Shown: positions 11,030 through 21,336 of the stretch, piece after piece | Numbering within the stretch: position 1 is the stretch's first letter | Layout: the number at the start of each line of letters is the position of its first letter | Origin: Beta vulgaris subsp. vulgaris | Taxonomy: Eukaryota; Streptophyta; Magnoliopsida; Caryophyllales; Amaranthaceae | Length of the DNA: 64,000 nucleotides | Direction: 5' to 3' | Assembly (NCBI RefSeq): GCF_026745355.1 | Contig: NC_079209.1 | Coordinates: 22,704,429 to 22,768,428 of the forward strand | Notes under the pieces: model-generated | What the model was told of the DNA's origin: nothing | What the model saw: the letters and a program-made list of their open reading frames with translations, nothing else | The model's database searches: none | Made by a program: the position numbers and the translations under genes

Positions 11030-12088
11030 CATGACAAGGTGGTCAAGCTAGATGACCTTAAACTAGCGCTTTTTGGGAGGCAACCCAAGCTTTCTCTTTG
11101 AATTTTCCTATTAATTTTTTTTTTGTAGTGATTCCTTAGTCTATATTTTTAGTTAGTTTAATATTGTAGTTGTATTATATGATTAGTTAGTCTAGGTTTT
11201 AGGTATAGGATTTAGAAACCTAGTTTCTTCTTTTTCTTTTTAGAGTCTAATTCTCCTAATTTTTGGTGTGTTTTTGTACAGAAAAAAAGAAGAAGAAAAG
11301 GAGACACGTCCCACGCAGGCAGTAGGAACTGCCAGTCCTTCGCAGTTCACCTCCACAACTGCCAACCCATCGCGGTTCGTCCTGTGATCAACGAAGCCCA
11401 ACGAAGAAAAAAAAAACAACCCAGCCCTGCACTTCGACCCTACTGCAGTGACGCACAACAACAACAAAAAAAAAATTAAAAGAAAAAAACGCGACACTTA
11501 CTGAAGAAAGAAACGAAGATGAGATTGCTACTTCATTGTTCTCGCCTCTTGCTACTCGAATCAGGAACTTCAAGGTTGACCCAGTCATCTCTCCCTCGTT
11601 CGTGTCGTTTTGGTCATTGAACTCCATTGAAATCGGTGGTGACACTCCCCTGTTCTTGGTCGACATTCGACCATTGGGTTCGGTTTCCATCAATGTTCGA
11701 TTGTTATGGCGGTAATTCTTGATTGAATTCGCTGCTCCTCACTCTCCTACGGCATTGGTTTCTTGAAATTTGATGAAATGCTGTGAATTTCATCAATTTT
11801 GAATAACACTTGACTATTTTTATTGCTGCGAATTTGATGTTTTGGGTTCTTCGTGCTTGAACTCGCTGCCCTCAATTTGAGTTATTAACGGAATTTGACA
11901 CTAACGACTTTGGGGTTCTATTTGATTGCTGGACTATTTGGCGAAGGATGCATGTATTGCGTGATTTAGACTATTTCAGGAAGTATATGTGACTGAATTG
12001 TTCGATTATTTTGGTGTTGCTTGACAAAATTGTGTGGACTGTTTTATTCATTGTGTGTGAAACTTGATCGTACCTTCGCTATATTCTA

Positions 12089-12208
12089 ATGGCGCGCACT
12101 CTAAATACTCGACAAAAGAACGTGCCTACAAACTCTACTTCTAAAGCCAAATCCGTTCATAAGAAAAAAGGGTCCTACTTCTACGAGTCAACGAGTCGAA
12201 GGATATGA
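12089..12208 (+). pseudogene. Start of the Athila env-like second ORF
   Basis: A short frame, MARTLNTRQKNVPTNSTSKA and onward, ends at a TGA after 39 codons. Athila elements have a second ORF after pol, once called env-like, that begins with a basic segment of this kind. Nothing of the main domain follows. Assignment is by position and composition only. Confidence 0.45.
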
Positions 12209-13970
12209 TTAAGCTCTTGGAGAATTTTAGCACTTGGATGCAATTTGGAGGGTTCCCCAATCCTCCATCGCTCTCTCCTCAGTGACATCTTGTGAGTACC
12301 GTTCCCCTTTCTTTTGTGCCTTATTATTGCACTGTGGACATTGCACCATTTAAGTGTGGGGGAGGGATTCATTGTATATAGTCGTTTGTTCATTTGTGTT
12401 TCTTTTTGGTAGTTTTTTCTTTTTTAGGTTAGTTTCATATTTCCAAGTTGAATGGCAATTCAAGTGAGAACTTTGAAACACATTGCTTTGAATGTTTTGT
12501 TATGAATCGACTTGCACTGAATTGATGATCTATTGCATGAAAGATAGCATAAATCCCTCTGTGATTTGGTTTGTGGCTAAAATGGTCTCCTTTGATATTG
12601 ACTCGACCGACAATAATAACTTGAGTACCTTGGTGAGGAATTTAAGCCATATTCGACTGTTGCACATTATTTCAGTCGTGTTCTTTTCATGTGTGTTAGT
12701 TATCCTTCATGTAACTTGAATCTTGGATTTGCTCTTTGACTATTTGAGACTTTGCGATGCAATATGGAAGAATGATTGATGTTCTATCTAGATGATTAGA
12801 GCTTCAACATCTTAGGGCCACGATAAATTTTTTCCTTTTTACATTTACCCCTAGGATGAACCAATTTGAGCCTCATAATTGCCTTTTTGATAGCCTTACA
12901 TCATATGCCTTAGAGCCTTTTTTTTAGGTTTTGTCTTGAAGGTGGATTAATTGGTATGCCCTATGAGTGATTCGAAACTTGAAAAGAAAAAAGAGACATC
13001 GATTCTTGAAAACAAAAGGAATTTGAAGAAAAAAAGAAAGGAGATGAATTTGAGAAAAAGAAACAAAATGGGGAAAAATGAAGAAAATACATCTATATAT
13101 ATAATCCCCAAGTATGTGCATTATCTCCTCAATGTAAGTTTCAATGTTCATACAAGTTCCTTGGTTGTTGTTTGAAAGAAATTATTTGTGAGAGAAGAAA
13201 AGGGCAAGCTTATATGGAGTTTAATTTGGTGAATATAAGGATGGATTGAACCCGACATTTGGAATCTGTAGTGGGATTAAGTTTTCTTTTATTTTTGAGC
13301 ACCACATTCCCAAATAACGTTATCCAACCCCCTTTAACTAAGCCTACCCTTTTTATAGAACTCATGACTTCCGTGTTGCATCCTAACAGTATAAGTGGAG
13401 AAAGTCAATTTGCAAATCTAAAGAAGACAGTTACATGAAGTTGATGTGCTTTATTGCATTTAGGATGAGTGATTCTTATTCTAACCTCTTAAACACATGA
13501 GTGGCTTATCTGTTTTGTTTTACACAACTAGAGTGAGAAGCTGTTATTGTAAAACTGAGTCAAGTTTGGGGGAGATGTGTGGTAAGACTGGTTGATCGCT
13601 GAGGGTGCTAAGTCTTGTTTGCATGGAAAATTGATTTGTGCTTCTTGGTTTGTAACACATAAGTGATTTCGAAAGAAAATGAATTTTGTTTCTCATGACT
13701 ATCTTGTTTTGCTATTCGGTTTGGGAATTCATCATTTGGCTTTGTAGGTATGCCTTCTGAAAACCTTCACGAGACCTTACTCGTCCACTAGGGTAGCCTA
13801 GGGGTTTAAAGGGCTTGTTGCACGTGCTAAGTGCAATCGTGATTGGGCTTGTTGCACGTGCTAAGTGCAATCGTGATTCCTACGACAGTGAGTATAGGTT
13901 TTATTGCTTCCTTAGAATAGTTTTTCCTTTTATTTTTTAGTTTCTTTCCTCGAGGACGAGCAAAGGTTAA

Positions 13971-13983
13971 GTGTGGGGGAACT
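13971..13983 (+). other. Polypurine tract
   Basis: AGTGTGGGGGAAC lies directly before the third LTR and is nearly the same as the tract before the second. It is the plus-strand DNA primer in active relatives. Confidence 0.65.
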
Positions 13984-15406
13984 TGATAACACGTTTATAT
14001 ACTCATTTTTATGTGATATATTTGTGTGTTTCCATCATATTTTTCCCATATATTTAATCTCTTAGGGCTATTATTCTTTACTTTTCGCTATTGCTCTCCT
14101 TGGGTGTATTTGTTTTGTTTTTGTAGGATTATGGCTTTTATTGGAGTTGATTGGGATTTGCACGAAAGCTGGGATGATTGCGGAGCATTCAAATGGATTG
14201 ATAGCTTTATCCGGCGATGATTTTGAAGATATATTGCGATATGGTGTTGGTAACCATTAATTACCATGTCTAAGAAGCTACAAAATAGACTTTTGGTAGC
14301 AAGAGAACAAAAAAACAGCATAAACCGCCACCCTTTGGCGGTCCTTTCAAGCTTACCGCAAGGCCATGGCGGTCTCCAATTTCAATATTACGTAACCTTA
14401 GTTTTAGAGTGTTTTAGGAGTCCAAATCCTAGTCAAACTCCTTGTATTTGGATAGATATAAATAGGTTTTGGATAGAATTTGAAAAGGAGATTCTTTTAG
14501 AGAGAAATCACGTGAAATTGGTTTTTTTTTACTTCTTCCTTTGGACGCTTCTTCACGTTTTTCATCCACATTCTCCATTATTTTTCCTCAAGTTCTTGTT
14601 TTCGACATTCAAGTTTGCAATTTCATCAATTAATTCAAGTATTATTTTCTCTTCTCTATTCTATCATTATTATTGTTGATCATGCTTCCTTTTAATCTTT
14701 ATTTTGTTTATTCAATCATCATGTGTGAGTAGTTTTTTTATTCTAGGGTTAGGTTGAACCCTAATATGAATTGATGCTTGTTTAATTCCTAATTCCCAAA
14801 CTTTGATTAATTTATGATTCATTTATTTTAGGGTTGGTTTTAATTATCAATTTATGACTAGAAATAGTATACTTTGAATTTAATTATTTTTGCAACGAAA
14901 GTTGAATCTTGATCGAATCTAGAACCCTAATTTAAGATAAAGGAAATCATCGCAAAAGTAGTTGATGGAATTTTTTAGGATGTTAGGATGCTATGTCTAA
15001 AGTCCTTAATTTGCATGACTCCATGAAAATAAGCATGATTGCATTGTTAGGGAAGCTATTGATTGATCGAAAGAAATCTTTAGTATTATTAGGGCGCGTC
15101 TATCCTATGAGTTATTTATTAGTTAATTAAGGAAAAAGGGATTGTTTGTGGCATTAATTCGTGTTAGTGGGGATACTTAAACCTAGATGTCTTTAGTCTT
15201 TGATTCACTCTTGATAAATTCATTTGCTTTTAGTTATTTAGATTAGTTCATCATCACTTTTATTAATTACTTGCTTAGTATTAATTAGAGTCAATTTAAC
15301 TACTTTGAATCAGTTAGTCTCTTGGGATTCGATCCTTACTTGCCCGACGACATTAGTTAGGAGGAATAGTTAGGTTATTTTTGTTAGGTACGCGATAAGC
15401 CTTTCA
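13984..15406 (+). repeat. Third Athila LTR (full length, 1423 bp)
   Basis: Near-identical to 6677-8082, with TATAAATA at 14457-14464. It is 17 bp longer, mainly through single-base differences in short runs, for example within 14525-14590. It is followed by AATTTCTAAATCG of the host CACAA element. Confidence 0.88.
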
Positions 15407-16289
15407 AATTTCTAAATCGTAATAAGCTCTGGCTTTCTCATCTAGAGCATGAACAATCACTGAACCTGAAATGATAAAAGCAATACTAAAAAAAGGGTTT
15501 TGTTAGATAAAATGAACATTTTGATGTCAAACTACCAACTATCAAAATGTGCTAGGCTTCTTCAGCTGTCTTCGCATCTGATTAAGAGAACCAAACAAGC
15601 AATTAAACTACTAGAGCACAAATCTAGTGTAAATCAGACCGTAACAGCACGAAGTGATGATGAGACATTAAAAGATAGTAAAAGTACTCGCATTTTCACA
15701 ACCCTGCCCTAAGAAAAGTGGAAGATAATACAAAATAATGCAAAAATTATTCACTCAAAAACATATCAAAACACCAAATAGTCCACCAGATTAAAAATTC
15801 AACACAAAATCATAGCACAAAAACTTGACGAAGAAATCAAGAAAAAACCAGATCTGAAACAAAAATCGAAAAAGAGAGAGGATAAATAAAAATCGAGAAA
15901 ACGAAAAAAACATACGAAAAAAGGATTCGAAAATAAAAATAAAAAAAAAGAGAGGATAATTATGGGGTTTTGAAAGAGAATTGAGAAATTAACAAAAAAA
16001 AACTAGATCTGAAACAACCCACATAAAAACCCAAAAAAAATCACTAACCCTAAAACGAAAACCTGCGACGGTGATTGGCTCAGAAATAGATCGAACCTCC
16101 TTCAAATCAGAGAAAGTGTGGTAACGGACCATTGACCATCGAATACCGGTGAGAGAGAAAAAAATAGGACAGTGAGAGAGAAGAGCGAGAAAGAAGACGA
16201 AGAAAAGGGACGGGTGTGATGTGAGGTGAGAGAATAAGGATAGATAGAGATAGGGTTGGAAATTAGGTGGGTCGTGTTTTTCTTGATGA
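15407..16289. other. Right body of the CACAA element
   Basis: Purine-rich DNA. Read on the minus strand it is CT-rich, like a plant 5' leader, and could be the promoter-proximal part of the captured minus-strand gene. I see no reliable exon. The short minus ORF at 16102-16293 is a low-complexity shadow. Confidence 0.4.
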
Positions 16290-16465
16290 CCATCGAATAC
16301 CGTCCGTCAAGTTAGACAGTAAACTTGTACAATGGACACTAATTAGCGTCTGCTTCAAATACATACGCTAATTTTAAAATAACGGACGCTAATTAGCGTC
16401 CGTCCAAAGATGGACGCTAATTTGCGTCTGATGGGTCCGGACGGTAAATTCAGACGCTAAAAGCG
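16290..16465. repeat. Right subterminal repeat cluster of the CACAA element
   Basis: Units such as GGACGCTAATTAGCGTCCGT form perfect short palindromes. They repeat the motif set at the left end, in keeping with transposase-binding arrays of CACTA elements. Confidence 0.8.
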
Positions 16466-16483
16466 CGGATTCTTTTTGTGTTT

Positions 16484-17538
16484 AAGTCCAATGGGTTCAC
16501 TAGAAGTGAAAATGAACCTACACTCTACTTGAAGAAGTAGAGTAATAATGATTTCTTGGTAGTGTGTCTTTATATGGATGATATGATTTATATGGGTTCA
16601 TCTCAATCTGTTGTCGATGGGTTCAAGCGTAATATGATGCAAAAGTTTGAGATGACTAATCTGGGTTTGCTAAAATATTTTTTGGGTCTCGATGTGAAGC
16701 AAACTACTCATGGTATTTTGTATGCCAAGAGAAGTATGCCAGTGACTTGTTGAAAAGATTTCACATGAGTAATTGTGAAGGTGCGATTACACCCATGAAT
16801 GTCAATGAGAAATTGCAGCGAAATGATGGAACAGAGCATGCTGATAGGAGACTTTATAGAAGTATTGTTGGTGGTTTGAATTATTTGACACACACCAGAC
16901 CTGACACACGCCAGACCTGATATTGCTTATTCTGTAAGCGTCGTGTCAAGGTACATGCATAACCCAACCAAGCAACACCTTGGAGCAGCAAAACGCATAC
17001 TTCGTTATGTTGCTGGAACAATGAAGTATGGTATCTGGGTATTAAGTACCGACTGTTTGCTGTTTGGCTTCACTGATATTGACTGGGCAGGGTGCTTGGA
17101 TGATAGAAAGAGCACCTCAGGTAATGTTTTTAGTTTGGGTTCTGGAGCTATTACTTGGAGCTCAAAGAAGCAGGAAACCATTGCATTGTCGTCTTCCGAA
17201 GCTGAATATGCAGCAGCAACTGGGGCAGCACGACAAGCTCTCTGGCTCCAGAAACTACTTGTTGATTTTCACATTGATCAAAGTGAAGCTACACTCCTCT
17301 ATTGTGACAACATGTCAGCAATTACAATGGCATAAAATCCAGCGTTTCATGGAAGAACAAAGCATATTGATGTGCAACACCACTTCATTCGAAAGTTAGT
17401 TGCTGATAAAAAAATTGCCTTGAAGTTTTGTGGTACAAATGAGCAAGCTGCTGATATCTTCACCAAGTCGCTTCCGCAAGCTAAGCATCTATTCTTTACA
17501 TCTTAGCTAGGAGTCACTTACTTTGAATCAAGGGGGAG
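16484..17538 (+). pseudogene. Copia-1 pol, right half (RT palm to RNase H)
   Basis: Continues RT exactly where the left half stops: FTRSENEPTLYLKK, then the catalytic box (CLYMDDMIYMGSS, canonical YVDD here YMDD) and LLKYFLGLDVKQ. RNase H follows from about 17070 (DIDWAGCLDDRKSTSGNVF, SSSEAEYAAATGAARQALWL, YCDNMSAITMA, KHIDVQHHFIRKLV) to ADIFTKSLPQ. Stops at 16538-16540, 17333-17335 and 17504-17506 all replace expected glutamines. A frame break near 16735 and a short duplication near 16900 (ACACACCAGACC) add to the decay. A polypurine tract (CAAGGGGGAG, 17529-17538) precedes the LTR. Confidence 0.9.
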
Positions 17539-17900
17539 TGTTGAGAATTAATTCAAATTCTTGGCCCATTAACTATGATGGTTGTTCTCTTGTCAGTTAC
17601 AAAATTTAAGGTGTTTAATAAAAGGTGATTTAGTTGATGTTTATGAAGTCATTAGTGAATGTCATTCGAAATTTCTAGCTAAGTTTTTCAAGCCTTATAA
17701 AATATCATATTTGTAATCAGTTTTTTTTGTAGAGTGAATAAAATAAAAAACCTTCCCACCAAATATTTGAGAAGTTGGGTTTGGTACACTATAATCTAAG
17801 ATGTTACCCAAAAGTTTTACTATAGAGCCGCTGGCACCACAGGCAGACCAGCATGCAGACTTATTTCAGAGCCACAGGCGTCAACATAACATGAGTACAT
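17539..17900 (+). repeat. Copia-1 3' LTR (right end approximate)
   Basis: Begins TGTTGAGAATTAATTC right after the polypurine tract, as Copia LTRs do. AT-rich sequence with polyadenylation-like AATAAAATAAA near 17740 follows. Without its partner LTR in the window the right end cannot be fixed. The region to about 17900 is a guess. Confidence 0.6.
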
Positions 17901-18010
17901 GACAACACATGTACTCCCATCCAAGTCTTTTCTTATGCCTAATACTACAACACGAGGCATTAGTGAAACTTTAATTATAAAAAATTTGTCACCGCATAAA
18001 TAAAGTACCA

Positions 18011-18646
18011 GTGGATCAAGATGTCAAACTTAAAACAAAACAAAGACAATTCGTATTAACAAAAAAGCTAAGGAATATGAATGGTCCAACATGCAAGAAC
18101 AAAAGAGATATCAAATCATCAAAGGATGTGGATGAGATGACAGGAGGAATTGGGCAAGGGGAGTTGTACTCTCCGGACCATGCAATCAAAATTAACACAA
18201 AAAAGTTGAAAGAAGAAAATGGACAAGGGGAGTTGTACTCTCCTGACCATGCAATCAAAATTAACACAAAAAAGTTTGAACAAAATAATAATAATCGTAC
18301 TCTTGGTTTAGTACAAAAACAGGATAATCATAATTATCAAGAAGAAGTGAAGGGAGATACTATGGTGGGGAGAGGTGTAGCGAATGATATAAAGAATAAG
18401 ATGGGTATGGTAAAGGAACGGTTGATGGAGAAGCTAGCTGCTGCATCTGTGCCGTCTGATGCTCTAGAAAACACTAGGCAGTTCTTTGAGTCGGTGATCA
18501 AAGATGTCACTTCAGCAGCTCAGGGCCTTACAAAGGAGGCTCTTTACAAGATTAAGTCTCACCTTGCTGATATCTTGCCCTCTCAGTCTCCTCTTACCTC
18601 TAAGGTAATTTTTATGATTTTATTCTTGTTTACTTGCAGTTGTTAG
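18011..18646 (+). CDS. Unrecognised exon with a duplicated 26-residue motif
   Basis: An open frame of 211 codons. The first in-frame ATG is at 18077; the frame is also open upstream, so this may be an internal exon. It contains two near-identical copies of GQGELYSPDHAIKINTKK 26 residues apart. A more ordinary segment with a soluble helical look follows (KERLMEKLAAASVPSDALEN, DVTSAAQGLTKEALYKIKSH). A good splice donor (TCTAAG then GTAATT) at about 18604 suggests the exon ends there, and the last hydrophobic residues would be intron translation. I do not recognise the family. It lies between two retroelements, with a gag-only LTR element in the presumed intron. It may be a host gene exon or a captured fragment. 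Confidence 0.4.
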   Translation: MDQDVKLKTKQRQFVLTKKLRNMNGPTCKNKRDIKSSKDVDEMTGGIGQGELYSPDHAIKINTKKLKEENGQGELYSPDHAIKINTKKFEQNNNNRTLGLVQKQDNHNYQEEVKGDTMVGRGVANDIKNKMGMVKERLMEKLAAASVPSDALENTRQFFESVIKDVTSAAQGLTKEALYKIKSHLADILPSQSPLTSKVIFMILFLFTCSC

Positions 18647-18701
18647 TTCTATATAGAATAGCGAAATACTTAAAAATTATGTATTAATTGTGTTCTGGGT
18701 G

Positions 18702-19020
18702 TGCTGAGTCTCCTATTCAAAATTCGTTCCTATAGTTTAGGAAGTTGTGGTATTTTAGTTAGTAGCTTATTATTTAGTTATGCCTGAGTGGAATATTTTT
18801 AGGAGCTAATTTATTTAGTATGTCAATATGTTAGTGGGTCTGTTAGTTAGCATGATATTAGTTTATGAGTTAAAGTTCTTATTTTCAAGCATTAAGATAG
18901 TGGTTTGGTTATTTAAGGTTATCTTTTCCCTTCTGTATCTGTACGCAAGTTATATGAGTAATATAAGCTAGTGTTTTGTGTGTTTAACTTCCTCTTATAT
19001 TTTTATTAAATTTTCCAACA
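18702..19020 (+). repeat. 5' LTR of the gag-only element
   Basis: 319 bp, starting TGCTGAGTCTCC and ending TTTTCCAACA. It matches 20256-20575 with scattered substitutions. The start TGCT against TGTT in the partner is one of these. Confidence 0.85.
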
Positions 19021-19032
19021 TGGTATCAAGAG
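19021..19032 (+). other. Primer binding site, initiator tRNA-Met type
   Basis: TGGTATCAAGAG directly follows the LTR. It resembles the common Copia primer site TGGTATCAGAGC. Confidence 0.7.
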
Positions 19033-19140
19033 TTTTAGGTTATATTCTAAGGAGGGACACAAAAATAAAAATAAAAATAAAAATAGAGGGAGAAGGAGGA
19101 GCGGTTTTTTTTCAAAACAAATTATGAGAAAGTGTTTGTC

Positions 19141-20053
19141 ATGGCCACTAATGATATTCATTCAAATACATCTCAAATTCCAATATTTAAAGGTGAGAAG
19201 TATTATTTATGGAGTATCAAGCTGCAAACTAGGCTTTAAATTCAGGAGTTATGGGAAATTGTTGAGAGCGGGTATGAGGAACCAGAGGAGCCATCAGAGG
19301 TACTTGATAAAAATTTACGTGACGATCGCAAATTAAACGTGAAAGCTTTGTTTATCATCCAATCTGTAGTGGATGATGATATATTTCCTCGAATTTCAAC
19401 AGATAAGACGGCAAAGGAAGCTTGAATTTTTTTGAAAATGGAGTATAGAGGTGATAGTAATGTAATTTCTGTCAAGTTGCAAAACCTTCATGTTTATTTC
19501 GAATCATTTAAAATGAAAGAGAGTCGGTGCAAGATTATTTCTCTAAAGTGTCAAATATAGTTAACCAAATGAGGTCGTTTGGTGAAAATATTAGTGACTC
19601 AATAGTGGTGCGAAAAGTTTTACGGAGTTATAAAAAATTACAATCATGTTGTTGTGATTGAGGATTCAAAAAATATGTTCTCTTATAGTTTCGATGAGTT
19701 AATAGGTTCCCTTTTAGCCCATGAAGATAGAATTTTAAGGTCGGCTGAAAATGTCGAAGAGAAAGCCTTTCAAGTTAAGGAGAAAATGTCAAATGAATGT
19801 CACTACGAAGATGGTCGTGGTCGGGGTCGCGGTCGTGGTATGGGTAGTCGAGGTTAAGGTCGAGGTCATGAAGAAAGTGGGTGTCGTGCTAGATTCGAAG
19901 GACAACGTCAACCTATGAGTAGCATTCAATGTCACTATTGCAAGAGGTAAGGTCATAAAGAGGACCGGTGTTGGGATAAACAATGTGATGATCAGAGAGA
20001 AAGAAGAAACTAATTATGCTCAAAAGGTTGAGGAGGAAGAGACACTCTTCTAA
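19141..20053 (+). pseudogene. Gag of the gag-only element
   Basis: Starts with ATG at 19141 (MATNDIHSNTSQIPIFKGEK), then the Copia gag core of the DUF4219/UBN2 type (YYLWSIKLQT, FSYSFDELIGSLLAHEDRIL). An RG-rich stretch (GRGRGRGRGMGSRG) follows, then a zinc knuckle (CHYCKR, stop, GHKEDRC) with CCHC spacing. Several stops and frame breaks interrupt it: the alternative frame at 19124-19336, TGA near 19423, TAA near 19855, and TAA inside the knuckle. Gag would package the element RNA; this copy cannot. Confidence 0.8.
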
Positions 20054-20255
20054 ACGTATGTGTCATGGTTGTGTTGTTAAAGTCGTGGTTGATGTACCTT
20101 GTGTGTCGAGAAGTAAAGTGGGTCGAGTTCAAGTCGAAGTCTGTCGTCGTTGTGTGTCGCAGTGTATTTGTGGCAGTAGTTGAATGTCCATGGCAATGTG
20201 GCGTGCTAATATCAGTAATGTTTATTTAAATTTAAGAATTTTGAATAAAGGGGTG

Positions 20256-20575
20256 TGTTGAGTCTCCTATTCAAAATTAGTTCATATAGTTTAGGAACTT
20301 GTGGTATTTTCGTTAGTAGCTTATTGTTTATTTATGCGTGAGTGGGATATTTTTAGGAGCTAATTTATTTAGTATGTCAATATGTTAGTCGGTCTGTTAG
20401 TTAGCATGATATTACATCATGGGTTAAAGTTCCTATTTTTAAGCATTAAGTTGGTTGTGGTTTGGCTATTTAAGGTCATCTTTTCCCTTGTGTATTTGTA
20501 CGCAAGTTATGAGTAATATAAGCTAGTATTTTGTGTGTTTAACTTCCTCATATATTTTTATTAAAATTTCCAACA
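20256..20575 (+). repeat. 3' LTR of the gag-only element
   Basis: 320 bp, starting TGTTGAGTCTCC and ending AATTTCCAACA. It is followed by GGGTT, the target duplication with one mismatch. Confidence 0.85.
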
Positions 20576-20622
20576 GGGTTGTTAGTGAATGGCCTTACAG
20601 GCTCGGACCTCGCTCTTATGCA

Positions 20623-20980
20623 TAAGGATGAAAATGGGTAGGGTTTTCATTTATTTTGGAAGTCGAACCATATACCCATTCGACTAGCGTGCCTGCCCGA
20701 CCCTCGAAAGTGGGCGGGTTTCGGGCACGAATTATTGGCCTGCGGTAAGCCTCGACTTGACTTTTTGGGAAGAAAATTCGGACCACGGGGAATATACATA
20801 TGAAAAATTAGGCTAAAGCCCGACCCGACTCAAAAATGGCATGAAAAGCCCGCATGGCTTGACTCAAATTAGCAGGTTTTGGTGTGGAAATTGGAGCTTG
20901 GCCCGGTTAGCTTCTTTGGCCCTAAACGGGCCACTTTTTTTTGTCAAAGCCCGGTACGACCTAACCCATGATCACCTTTA
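20623..20980. mobile_element. hAT-like MITE
   Basis: The left end TAAGGATGAAAATGGGTAGG matches the reverse complement of the right end TAAAGGTGATCATGGGTTAG at most positions. The interior is rich in CCCGACC and CGGGTT motifs. This pattern is common among plant hAT MITEs. I do not see a matching 8-bp duplication, so the boundaries are approximate and the copy looks old. Confidence 0.5.
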
Positions 20981-21125
20981 CCGTAGGTTCAGTTTAAACC
21001 CTTACCTAGTTACCTATCCTCTTGGGGTCCAACGAGTCTAGAGTAGGATTCCGGTCTAAAATGGGACGAAAACTTATAATTTTATTTTTTATATTGCTTA
21101 TTTTTTTGCCATATGTAACATATAG

Positions 21126-21336
21126 TATTCCCTCCATCTTTTATTTGTTTACCTACTTTGTATGTAGAGAAAAATATAATCACAAGGGATATCATTTGAT
21201 TCGTTTTAATATGTAGTTTGGAATATTAAATTTTTGTAATTTTTATAAATACATAATTAGAGATATTATTACTCAATTTTTACGTCAATAAATGTGTAAA
21301 GTCAAAATGTGTAAATTATTAAAGGCGGAGGGAGTA
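21126..21336. mobile_element. Stowaway-type MITE 1
   Basis: TA flanks and inverted ends (TTCCCTCCATC against CTCCCTCCGCC) in a 211-bp AT-rich element. This is the Tc1/mariner-derived Stowaway pattern. Confidence 0.75.

Larger units (their letters stand above)
11030..13983 (+). other. Athila 3' non-coding region
   Basis: Starts with the usual post-pol stretch (GCGCTTTTTGGGAGGCAACC). It includes a remnant of the second ORF at 12089-12208 and a purine-rich GTGTGGGGGAGGG at about 12354. From about 12391 it is the second copy of the block at 5135-6676. A direct duplication of about 32 bp (GGGCTTGTTGCACGTGCTAA) occurs near 13810-13875 and is single in the first block. Confidence 0.75.
4690..15406 (+). 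mobile_element. Athila-like Ty3/Gypsy retrotransposon with three LTRs
   Basis: Three copies of an LTR starting TGATAACACG lie in direct order: 4690-5134 (first 445 bp only), 6677-8082 and 13984-15406. The primer site after the second is complementary to tRNA-Asp, as in Athila. Gag, protease and an integrase tail are present. The 3' non-coding block is duplicated (5135-6676 and about 12391-13983). No clean 5-bp duplication is visible: the outer flanks are ACTTC and AATTT. This looks like a rearranged tandem made by unequal recombination between two copies. It lies inside the CACAA element. Confidence 0.85.
1217..16480. mobile_element. CACTA-superfamily element with CACAA ends, carrying nested insertions
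   Basis: The left end reads CACAACATGAATGTCAG. The right end, reverse complemented, reads CACAAAAAGAATCCGCG, giving an imperfect inverted repeat of about 12 bp. The 3-bp flanks are TTT on both sides (1214-1216 and 16481-16483). Removing the insert rejoins Copia-1 RT in frame, which confirms the boundaries. Three-base duplications and CAC..GTG ends are typical of CACTA elements. Dense TTAGCGTCCGC-type repeats lie next to both ends. I see no transposase. The element carries an antisense Agenet gene fragment, so it is best described as a non-autonomous gene-capturing CACTA. Without its two nested insertions it would be roughly 3.2 kb. Confidence 0.85.
18702..20575 (+). mobile_element. Short gag-only Copia-type LTR element (TR-GAG-like)
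   Basis: Two LTRs (18702-19020 and 20256-20575) flank about 1.2 kb that encodes only gag. Outer flanks are GGGTG (left) and GGGTT (right), a target duplication with one mismatch. A tRNA-Met-type primer site (TGGTATCAAGAG) follows the first LTR, and AAAGGGGTG precedes the second. No protease, integrase or RT is present. Terminal-repeat retrotransposons carrying only gag are a known plant class (TR-GAG). Confidence 0.85.

Noticed and set aside
16102..16293. 63-codon minus ORF near the right end of the CACAA element
   Set aside because: Ser/Phe-rich low-complexity translation of purine-rich DNA. It fits a leader better than a protein.
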